A DNA stretch of 6,077 nucleotides. Source: Thermacetogenium sp. UBA4966 (GTDB lineage Bacteria > Bacillota > DSM-12270 > Thermacetogeniales > Thermacetogeniaceae). The notes below the pieces were generated by a model. That model worked only from the letters and a program-made list of their open reading frames with translations. It had not been told where the DNA came from and searched no databases. Where the stretch lies: positions 4,971 to 11,047 of the forward strand of contig DHAA01000108.1 of NCBI GenBank assembly GCA_002397275.1, read 5' to 3'. Made by a program: the position numbers and the translations under genes. Shown piece after piece: positions 1 through 5,173 of the stretch (position 1 is the first letter of the stretch; each line of letters starts with the position of its first letter).

Positions 1-39
1 GCACCCAGTAGTTCACTGCAATTTGAAGGGGGTTATTGA
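1..39 (+). CDS. Possible 3' end of an upstream gene (partial)
   Basis: The first frame is open from the window edge for 12 codons and stops at TGA 37-39, one base before the proposed TTG start of the corrinoid protein at 41. Near-abutting stops and starts of this kind are common inside operons, and cobamide methyltransferase operons often place a substrate methyltransferase gene upstream. The 12 residues visible are not enough to recognise a family. The frame of the corrinoid gene is also open to the window edge, so this may be chance. Confidence 0.25.
   Translation, partial: APSSSLQFEGGY
26..32 (+). promoter_or_regulatory. Ribosome binding site deciding the TTG start of the corrinoid protein
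   Basis: AAGGGGG lies 8 bases before TTG 41-43. The alternative in-frame TTG at 23-25 sits just upstream of this site and has no comparable site of its own. The same AAGGGGG heptamer precedes the GTG start of the exoribonuclease gene at 5023. Confidence 0.7.
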
Positions 40-40
40 T

Positions 41-712
41 TTGGCAAAAACCCAGACGATGCTTGTTACTGCTGTGCAAAAGCTGGATGAAGAGAAGGTA
101 GCCCGGTTGGTGAGGATGAGTTTGCAAAGAGGAGTCAGCCCTCTGGATATTATAGATGGCGTGCGCCAGGGGATGGAGAGGGTAGGCGCCCTTTACGAGC
201 AGGAGAGATACTATATCGCGGATCTGATCATGGCCTCCCTCATCTTTCAGAGGGTGCTCGCCATCATGCCCATCGCTGCAAGGTGCAAACCCGGCCTCAA
301 GCCCCAGGTAGTGATGGGTACTGTTGCGGGAGATATTCACGATATCGGCAAGAACCTGACCGCGGGGCTGCTGATGGCCAAAGGGGTGGGGGTCGCCGAT
401 CTGGGGGTTGATGTATCCCCGCAGGAATTTCTCAACGCCCTGCAGGAAACCGGAGCGAAAGTCCTCGGCCTCTCAGGGCTGCTGACCTCTTCTTATGACG
501 TTATGCGCCAGACGATCAAAGCGGTGGCCGGCGGCGGTTTGCGCGACAGCGTACAGGTCGTCATCGGGGGGCTGGTCAATGAAAACGTTCTCCGGTATGT
601 GGGCGCCGATTACTGTGCCGCGGACTGCGCCGGCGGTATCGAGGTCTGCCGGCAGATTCTGAATGCCGCCGGGAAGAGGCCGTATACAGAAAAGGCAGCA
701 GGGGTTATATGA
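41..712 (+). CDS. Corrinoid (B12)-binding methyl carrier protein, MtaC/MtbC/MttC-like
   Basis: This is a small cytoplasmic corrinoid protein of 223 aa, the usual size for the family. It carries a methyl group on cobalt between a substrate:corrinoid methyltransferase and a second methyltransferase. Residues about 5-85 are a helical cap (B12-binding-2 type) and residues about 90-215 are a Rossmann-like cobalamin domain. The base-off/His-on signature is complete: GDIHDIGKN with the cobalt-ligand His near residue 100, the S-x-L element (LSGLL, Ser about 145), and the GG element (VIGGLV, about 176-177). The start is TTG 41, chosen for its AAGGGGG site; TTG 23 would add six residues. The TGA stop overlaps the ATGATG that follows, so expression is probably coupled to the URO-D gene. 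The methyl donor (methanol, methylamine, methoxyarene, betaine or other) cannot be told from the carrier. The family assignment is firm; the substrate is unknown. Confidence 0.93.
   Translation: MAKTQTMLVTAVQKLDEEKVARLVRMSLQRGVSPLDIIDGVRQGMERVGALYEQERYYIADLIMASLIFQRVLAIMPIAARCKPGLKPQVVMGTVAGDIHDIGKNLTAGLLMAKGVGVADLGVDVSPQEFLNALQETGAKVLGLSGLLTSSYDVMRQTIKAVAGGGLRDSVQVVIGGLVNENVLRYVGADYCAADCAGGIEVCRQILNAAGKRPYTEKAAGVI
700..704 (+). promoter_or_regulatory. Ribosome binding site upstream of ATGATG at the corrinoid/URO-D junction
   Basis: AGGGG lies 4 bases before ATG 709 and 7 before ATG 712. It is the only good Shine-Dalgarno match at this junction. It serves a frame that stops at TGA 730-732, not directly the long URO-D frame, whose first plausible start is TTG 729. 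Confidence 0.5.
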
Positions 713-732
713 TGGGCGTGATCTCTCTTTGA
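709..732 (+). other. Seven-codon mini-ORF overlapping both flanking genes
   Basis: ATG 709 opens a frame reading MMGVISL that ends at TGA 730-732. Its ATG overlaps the TGA stop of the corrinoid gene (710-712), and its own TGA overlaps the TTG proposed as the URO-D start (729-731). It could be a coupling leader that hands ribosomes to the downstream TTG. It could also be the true URO-D N-terminus, broken by a one-base difference in the T run at 728-730: one extra T would give MMGVISLLTPEERL. The sequence alone does not decide between these. Confidence 0.4.
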
Positions 733-1829
733 CCCCTGAAGAGCGGCTGCAGACAGCCATTTCTCTGGGCAAAACAGACCGCATCCCCTGCGCCCCCATG
801 ATCGAGAGTTACGCGGGGAGAAGAGCGGGCTTCACCAATTATGAATTCATGTACGATTACCGAAAGGCGGAAACGGCATTCGACCGGCTGCACAGGGAGT
901 ATCCCGTTTGGGATGTGATGCGTTCCGTCTATTTTGTATTCCACGGGCCTGTGCAAAAGGCGGTGGGCTTTATCAAGCCGATGATGCCCGGTGTCGATCT
1001 CCCTGCGGAGAGCGAGTACCAGATGGTGGAGTATGAGGCCGTCGATCGCGGAGACTATCACTTCCTTTTGGATGCCGGTTACCGCGCCTTTTTCCGGCGT
1101 TACTGGAAGCGGGTACACCAGGTGAGCGATCGGCAGATCGAAAAAGCCGAACGTCTCAAGCTGGACATTTTGAAAAGCGAGATCAAGAATGCCGGCGCCC
1201 GCGGACAGGCCTTTTTATACGGCGGTTTTATTGTTCTGGCGCCCATGGTCCTGAGCCTGATGCGCTCACTGCAGGAATTTATCAGAGATATGTATCAGGT
1301 CCCCTCCCTTCTGGAGAGAGTTCTGGAGGAGATGACCGCAGGGCTGCTCGCCGCAGTGATCGCCTGCGCCCGAGAGACAGGAATCCCCAGAGTGTTTGTC
1401 GGCGCGGCCCGCCTCACCGGCCGGCTTATATCAAAGTCCCTTTTCGAGCGCTTCGTATGGCCTTTTCTCAAGGAAACCGTTCTTCAGCTTCTCGCCGCGG
1501 GGATTACCCCGGTCATCCATCTGGACAGCGATTGGACCAAAAACTTGGAGTATTTCCTTCAGTTGCCGGCGGGCAGGGTGGCCATCGAACTGGATGGCGC
1601 CACAGACATTTTCCAGGCCCACCGGCTGCTGAGCGGCCACGCCTGCATTATCGGAGACGTGGGGGCGCCCCTCCTGACCATCGGTACCCCGCAGCAGATA
1701 AGAGATTACTGTCAAACGCTGCTCCGTGAGCTGGGCAGAGACCGCGGCTTCATCCTCGGCTCAGGATGCCATATCCCCCTGCAGGCCAAACACGAAAACG
1801 TAGACGCCTTTTTCCAAGCATTACAGTAG
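729..1829 (+). CDS. URO-D family cobamide methyltransferase, MtaA/MtbA-like
   Basis: This 366-aa protein belongs to the uroporphyrinogen decarboxylase superfamily, a TIM barrel that includes methylcobamide:CoM and related methyltransferases. It opens with TPEERLQTAISLGKTDRIP, the typical N-terminus of the methyltransferase branch, and lacks the HemE active-site stretch with its conserved PxWxMRQAGR, so it is not a haem enzyme. In MtaA/MtbA the zinc ligands are H-x-C plus a distant Cys. Here the matching places read VIHLD (His about 264, Asp about 266) and GSGCH (Cys about 347), so the first Cys is replaced by Asp. It directly follows its likely partner, the corrinoid carrier, and probably moves the methyl group between the corrinoid and an acceptor or donor such as tetrahydrofolate, CoM or a small methylated compound. 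Start TTG 729 fits the family but has a weak ribosome site; the open frame extends back to ATG 663 inside the previous gene. See the mini-ORF at 709-732. Confidence 0.88.
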   Translation: MTPEERLQTAISLGKTDRIPCAPMIESYAGRRAGFTNYEFMYDYRKAETAFDRLHREYPVWDVMRSVYFVFHGPVQKAVGFIKPMMPGVDLPAESEYQMVEYEAVDRGDYHFLLDAGYRAFFRRYWKRVHQVSDRQIEKAERLKLDILKSEIKNAGARGQAFLYGGFIVLAPMVLSLMRSLQEFIRDMYQVPSLLERVLEEMTAGLLAAVIACARETGIPRVFVGAARLTGRLISKSLFERFVWPFLKETVLQLLAAGITPVIHLDSDWTKNLEYFLQLPAGRVAIELDGATDIFQAHRLLSGHACIIGDVGAPLLTIGTPQQIRDYCQTLLRELGRDRGFILGSGCHIPLQAKHENVDAFFQALQ

Positions 1830-1851
1830 GCTGCCAGGATGCTGGAAAATG

Positions 1852-1860
1852 TGGTAAAAT
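1852..1860 (+). promoter_or_regulatory. Extended -10 promoter candidate for the terpene synthase gene
   Basis: TGGTAAAAT fits the extended -10 pattern TG-N-TATAAT with one mismatch. A weak -35-like CTGCCA lies at 1831-1836, 18 bases upstream of the hexamer. A start near 1867 would leave a leader of about 14 bases before ATG 1881. This would separate the terpene synthase from the methyl-transfer genes, although no terminator is visible in 1830-1880. Confidence 0.4.
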
Positions 1861-1880
1861 ACATATAGACACAGCACTGG

Positions 1881-2972
1881 ATGGTGATTAATTTGGGAAT
1901 TGGCCTACAGCACGGGATTTCAAGCGCCGGGAAGAGACTGGCCATGCTGACGCGCTTTGTCACCCGGGTTTTCCCCGGAGTGGAAAGGGAATTGAAGCAG
2001 TGGCAGGAGATGATCAAATCTGCGGGTGATGAGGAACTGCGGCGGCAGGGGGAGGCCAGTATTGAAAAAAAGAAGTTTCACTGCCTGGGCGGCGGCTTTT
2101 ACGCCCTTATGGAAGGGGCGGGAGGGGATACTCTTTCCTTCATCGTGGCCCTGCAGACGATCAGCGACTACCTGGACAACCTCTGCGACCGGGCGGGCTG
2201 CCTGGATATGGCTGCCTTTCGCCGGCTGCACATGGCTTTTAGCGACGCCCTGGGAACCGACGGCATTGCAGAGGATTACTACAGTTTATACCCCTACCGG
2301 GACGATGGGGGCTACCTGAACAAGCTGGTGGGGGAGTGTCGCCGGATTGTCGGCCGGCTTCCTTCATACCGTCTTGTCCGGGATGATGCTCTGGGATTGG
2401 GCTCTCTCTACTGCGATTTGCAGACCTTTAAGCACACCCATATCCCCTTGAGGCAGACTCACCTAGAGGGGTGGTTTGCGGAACAAAAAAGCTCTTACCC
2501 GGAGTTTTACTGGTGGGAGTTCGCGGCCGCCGCGGGTTCTACGCTGGGCATCTTTGCCCTCATCGCCGCAGCCGGGCAGCCGGGCCTTGATGCGGAAAAA
2601 GTCGCAAAGATCACAGAGGGTTATTTTCCCTGGATCTGCGGGCTGCATATTCTGCTGGATTATTTCATTGACCAGCAAGAAGACATCGAGGGAGGGGATC
2701 TCAACTTCATTTCTTTTTATGATAATCAGGAGCAATGCTGCGAGCGGTTGCTTCTTTTCCAGGAACAAGCCCTTGAGCGTGCGGCGAGGATGCCTGACCC
2801 GCTGTTTCATACGACTGTTGTTCAGGGGCTCCCCGCCCTCTACCTTTCCGACCCCAAGGTCGGCGAGCAGGGGCTGAAAGATATCGCGGAGAGGCTGCTG
2901 CAGGCAGGTGGGGAGGACACCCTGCGTATGTACAGAGTGTGCCGCAGTTTGCGCCTCAGGGGCAAGATTTAA
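1881..2972 (+). CDS. ytpB: DUF2600 terpene synthase, tetraprenyl-beta-curcumene synthase-like (YtpB family)
   Basis: This 363-aa protein matches the YtpB/DUF2600 family of large class IB terpene synthases, which have no sequence similarity to ordinary plant-type cyclases. In Bacillus subtilis, YtpB ionises all-E-heptaprenyl (C35) diphosphate and cyclises it to tetraprenyl-beta-curcumene, a precursor of sporulenes. The sequence shows the N-terminal FPGVERELKQW block (31-41), a first Asp-rich region DYLDNLCDR (96-104), a central YCDLQTFKHT block (about 177-186), and a second acidic region DYFIDQQED (260-268) for Mg-diphosphate binding. Length and motifs are intact, so it should be active. The start is ambiguous: ATG 1881 has little ribosome site, TTG 1893 has GGTGA four bases before it, and ATG 1944 would give 342 aa. 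It converges on a polyprenyl diphosphate synthase gene, a likely substrate supplier. The exact product and chain length used are inferred, not shown. Confidence 0.9.
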   Translation: MVINLGIGLQHGISSAGKRLAMLTRFVTRVFPGVERELKQWQEMIKSAGDEELRRQGEASIEKKKFHCLGGGFYALMEGAGGDTLSFIVALQTISDYLDNLCDRAGCLDMAAFRRLHMAFSDALGTDGIAEDYYSLYPYRDDGGYLNKLVGECRRIVGRLPSYRLVRDDALGLGSLYCDLQTFKHTHIPLRQTHLEGWFAEQKSSYPEFYWWEFAAAAGSTLGIFALIAAAGQPGLDAEKVAKITEGYFPWICGLHILLDYFIDQQEDIEGGDLNFISFYDNQEQCCERLLLFQEQALERAARMPDPLFHTTVVQGLPALYLSDPKVGEQGLKDIAERLLQAGGEDTLRMYRVCRSLRLRGKI

Positions 2973-2986
2973 CGCTTTCCCCTGAG
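2955..2986. terminator. GC-rich hairpin between convergent genes, possible bidirectional terminator
   Basis: CTCAGGGG (2955-2962) pairs with CCCCTGAG (2979-2986). Inside it AAG (2964-2966) pairs with CTT (2975-2977) across one mismatch, leaving an 8-base loop. The stop codon of the terpene synthase gene (2970-2972) lies in the loop, and the polyprenyl synthase gene ends at 3000 on the other strand. No T run follows directly on either strand; the nearest on the plus strand is at 3004-3009. It may therefore act weakly, or as an mRNA end-stabilising structure, rather than as a classical intrinsic terminator. Confidence 0.5.
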
Positions 2987-2999
2987 CCGAGATTAACGC

Positions 3000-4037
3000 T
3001 CACTTTTTTCTCGTCATCGTCAACTCCGTCAGCCTGTACAGAATGGGGTGGACAGGTGTGGTTGGGATAAAACTGAGGCATTCTCCGGCTTTCTCCTGAA
3101 ACTCCCTGGCTTTGCGATAGGCGCGCTGTATACTTTTAGTTTTGTCGGCGGCTTCCGCAACGAAGGAAAGATCGTCGCTGGTACAGCTGCGCTTTTCCAG
3201 TATTTTCTTAATGGGTTCTCTCCAGCCGGAGTGCTCCAGCAGATAAATAACAGGAAGTGTCAAAATACCTTGGGAAAAGTCGGATCCTGTCGGTTTGCCC
3301 AGGGTTTCTTCATCTGAAGTAAAGTCCAGCAGGTCATCGATGATCTGAAAGCACATCCCTAGATTGCGGCCAAAAGCGGTGCAGGCATCCGCCTCTTCCT
3401 GTGAGGCTCCCCTGATCGTCGCCCCGGCGCCGCAGCAAGCAGCCACCAGAGAAGCGGTTTTTTTGTCGATACGGGAAAGATAGTCCTCTTCACTGACCGT
3501 GTGGTCGTAGAGCGTATTTATCTCCTCGATAATCCCTTCACACATAGCTTCCATCGCTTCGACCATGAAAGGGATGGCCCTGATTGTGCTCTCCTGGGAA
3601 AGGATGCTGAGCGACCGGGCGAAAAGGTAGTCCCCGGTCATAACCGCAGTGTGGTTGCCTCGCTCAGCATTGAGAGTGGAAACGCCGCGTCTCGTATCTG
3701 CGTGATCGATGATATCGTCGTGAATTAACGAAGCGGTATGCAGCAGTTCAGTGGCCGCGGCCACGTCGATCACCGGATCCCAGTCCTCGTCCCCCCTCCA
3801 GCCGAAAAGAATCACAAGCAGAGGACGCAGCCGTTTTCCCCCGGCTTTGATGACGCGTGAAGCCAACCCACCCACTATCCTGTTGTGGGCGACGACCGCG
3901 GTTTGCAGGCGCTGTTCTACCTTTTCCAGTAGAGGATGAAAATCAAACCCTTGTTCCAAGGCCACCGAACTCACTATAATATTCCCCCCGCTATGTTCAC
4001 TGATACTATTTTCCCTTGGAATTATAAAGCTATCCAT
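3000..4037 (-). CDS. Long-chain polyprenyl diphosphate synthase, HepT/IspB-like
   Basis: This is a trans-isoprenyl diphosphate synthase that adds isopentenyl diphosphate units to an allylic primer, making side chains for menaquinone or substrate for terpene cyclases. From ATG 4037 it is 345 aa. It shows AGGKRLRP (65-72, IPP binding), the first Asp-rich motif DDIID (107-111), KKT (192-194), the second motif DDLLD (234-238), and GKPTGSDFSQGILTLP downstream. Small residues Ala and Ser at positions -5 and -4 before the first motif argue for a long-chain product rather than C15-C20. Two starts compete. ATG 4037 lies 8 bp after the exoribonuclease stop but has a poor ribosome site. GTG 3974 (324 aa) has a GGGGGG tract 9 bases upstream and gives a more usual N-terminus. 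The frame is open further upstream, but that part lies inside the exoribonuclease gene. Product length (C30-C40) cannot be read reliably, and no HepS partner gene is present here. Confidence 0.93.
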   Translation of the reverse strand: MDSFIIPRENSISEHSGGNIIVSSVALEQGFDFHPLLEKVEQRLQTAVVAHNRIVGGLASRVIKAGGKRLRPLLVILFGWRGDEDWDPVIDVAAATELLHTASLIHDDIIDHADTRRGVSTLNAERGNHTAVMTGDYLFARSLSILSQESTIRAIPFMVEAMEAMCEGIIEEINTLYDHTVSEEDYLSRIDKKTASLVAACCGAGATIRGASQEEADACTAFGRNLGMCFQIIDDLLDFTSDEETLGKPTGSDFSQGILTLPVIYLLEHSGWREPIKKILEKRSCTSDDLSFVAEAADKTKSIQRAYRKAREFQEKAGECLSFIPTTPVHPILYRLTELTMTRKK

Positions 4038-4045
4038 TATTTTTC

Positions 4046-5023
4046 TTAAGACGACCTTTGCTTCTTTGCCTTTTCCGGAACATATAGACACCTTCCCAGG
4101 TAGCGGTCGAAGCTGGTCCAATGCTCGCTCCCCTGGTGTGAATTGACCAGACGGCTCACCTGGTTGACGCGGGCCGACATGAGATCCGCATAGTGGAGCG
4201 CCACGGCCTCCACCGTATGGGGTTCCTCCACAGCTCCCCATTCTTTCAGCCCGTGGTGAGACAAAATCATGTGCAGCAGCTGTCTGGCCAGCTTTTCAGG
4301 GAAATCATCCACCTGAGCGATCTCCCGGCGCAGAAAATCATACCCCAAAATAACATGGCCGCCGAGGAGACGTCCGTCTTCGGTAAGATTAAAGGAAAGG
4401 CATTCCTGGTCGTACTCCCAGAGCTTGCCGATATCGTGCAGAGCGGCGCCTGTAATCAGCAGGTCGCTGTCCATGGCTTCCCCTTGCAGCTCGCAGATTT
4501 GAGAGCAGTAGATGATCACTTCCAGGGTATGCTCCAAAAGGCCTCCGCCGTAAGCGTGGTGTATGGTGCGGGCCGCGGTTGCGCGGCTGAATCCGTCCAG
4601 GAAGTCAGGGTTGAAAATTGAGTCTAAAAGAGAGCGCAGCGGGGGGCTTGTCACCTTTTCCAGCTGCAGCCGGAACTCTTTGAGCATGGCGGGGATATCC
4701 TTGTCGGTGCAGGGGCGAAAGTCGTTCAGCTCCACATGCTCCTTGGACACCTTGGTGCAGGTTTCCAGGTTGACCTGCAGCCCGTTAAATTCGGTGACCA
4801 TACCCTGGACAATAACGATATCCCCCAGGGAGAGAGTACGGTACAGATCCTCGGCCAAAGCGGAGTCCCATACGCGTCCCTCTACGGTACCGGTCCTGTC
4901 ACCCAACTGTACCTTTAAAAATTTAGCCCCATTTTTGGTTTTGCCAATATTCAGGTTAGTAATGCCGAAATAACTGGCGACCTCCGTTCCTGGCCGCAGG
5001 TTCTTCACCCACTGCGATTTCAC
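4046..5023 (-). CDS. yhaM: 3'-5' exoribonuclease, YhaM/CBF1 family (OB fold plus HD domain)
   Basis: This 325-aa cytoplasmic protein has the YhaM architecture. An N-terminal OB-fold nucleic-acid-binding domain (about 10-95, containing GDRTGTVEGRVWD and GDIVIVQG) is followed by an HD metal-dependent phosphohydrolase domain (about 160-300). Visible metal-site candidates are His165 (LLEHT), His196-Asp197 (ALHDIGK), His223 (GGHVILGY), His256-His257 (SHHG) and Asp280 (HYADLMSA). YhaM of Bacillus subtilis is a Mn-dependent 3'-5' exonuclease that trims RNA ends and also acts on single-stranded DNA; it is about 314 aa, so this copy is complete. The GTG start at 5023 has AAGGGGG seven bases upstream. 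An extended -10 promoter lies about 50 bp before the start. The polyprenyl synthase gene begins 8 bp after its stop, suggesting one transcript. Confidence 0.95.
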   Translation of the reverse strand: MKSQWVKNLRPGTEVASYFGITNLNIGKTKNGAKFLKVQLGDRTGTVEGRVWDSALAEDLYRTLSLGDIVIVQGMVTEFNGLQVNLETCTKVSKEHVELNDFRPCTDKDIPAMLKEFRLQLEKVTSPPLRSLLDSIFNPDFLDGFSRATAARTIHHAYGGGLLEHTLEVIIYCSQICELQGEAMDSDLLITGAALHDIGKLWEYDQECLSFNLTEDGRLLGGHVILGYDFLRREIAQVDDFPEKLARQLLHMILSHHGLKEWGAVEEPHTVEAVALHYADLMSARVNQVSRLVNSHQGSEHWTSFDRYLGRCLYVPEKAKKQRSS

Positions 5024-5030
5024 AAACCGT

Positions 5031-5037
5031 CCCCCTT
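5031..5037 (-). promoter_or_regulatory. Ribosome binding site for the exoribonuclease GTG start
   Basis: Read on the minus strand, AAGGGGG ends 7 bases before GTG 5023-5021. It supports this start over any later in-frame ATG. Confidence 0.75.
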
Positions 5038-5069
5038 AAAAAGCTTTTGTATATGTATATTTGTATTAC

Positions 5070-5078
5070 ATTATATCA
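5070..5078 (-). promoter_or_regulatory. Extended -10 promoter for the exoribonuclease/polyprenyl synthase unit
   Basis: On the minus strand TGATATAAT is a perfect TG-N-TATAAT match, with the hexamer at 5075-5070. No good -35 is seen at 17 bases; TTGCGG lies only 14 bases upstream. Transcription would start near 5063, giving an AT-rich leader of about 40 bases before GTG 5023. Confidence 0.6.
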
Positions 5079-5133
5079 GATCATCATCGCCGCAAGGGTA
5101 TTTCTCCAGGATGGATTCCAGTTTGCCGATCAT
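5071..5133 (-). CDS. Possible 20-aa small ORF, function unknown
   Basis: ATG 5133 opens a frame reading MIGKLESILEKYPCGDDDLI and stops at TAA 5073-5071, inside the -10 hexamer of the downstream promoter. A weak AGGA lies 3 bases before the ATG. The peptide has a short amphipathic start and an acidic end with one Cys, and I do not recognise it. It lies in the 150-bp gap between the DUF554 and exoribonuclease genes. At this length it may well be chance or the remnant of a longer gene. Confidence 0.2.
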   Translation of the reverse strand: MIGKLESILEKYPCGDDDLI

Positions 5134-5145
5134 GGTCCTGGGAGT

Positions 5146-5159
5146 TGAGCGGCCGCTCA
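5146..5159. repeat. Perfect 14-bp GC-rich palindrome downstream of DUF554
   Basis: TGAGCGGCCGCTCA is its own reverse complement and contains a NotI site. It lies 15 bp past the DUF554 stop on the minus strand. As RNA it could form a 5-bp stem with a GGCC loop, too short and without a T run for a convincing intrinsic terminator. It could equally be a protein-binding site. Confidence 0.5.
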
Positions 5160-5173
5160 GGCGGCGTTATACG

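Noticed and set aside
663..728. ATG 663 as start of the URO-D gene
   Set aside because: It would overlap the corrinoid gene by 50 bp, has no ribosome site, and adds a basic stretch absent from the family; homology begins at TPEERL (from 729).
473..799. Minus-strand open frame across the corrinoid/URO-D junction
   Set aside because: It is antisense to two well-supported genes, and its composition looks like a reverse-frame shadow with no recognisable domain.
729..1829. Uroporphyrinogen decarboxylase (hemE)
   Set aside because: The HemE N-terminal active-site signature is missing, and the gene sits directly after a corrinoid carrier, which fits the methyltransferase branch.
4038..4241. N-terminal extension of the polyprenyl synthase frame up to 4241
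   Set aside because: The extra 68 residues lie inside the exoribonuclease gene in another frame, resemble no prenyl synthase N-terminus, and have no ribosome site.
4193..4621. 142-codon plus-strand frame
   Set aside because: It is fully antisense to the HD domain of the exoribonuclease and shows no domain or ribosome site.
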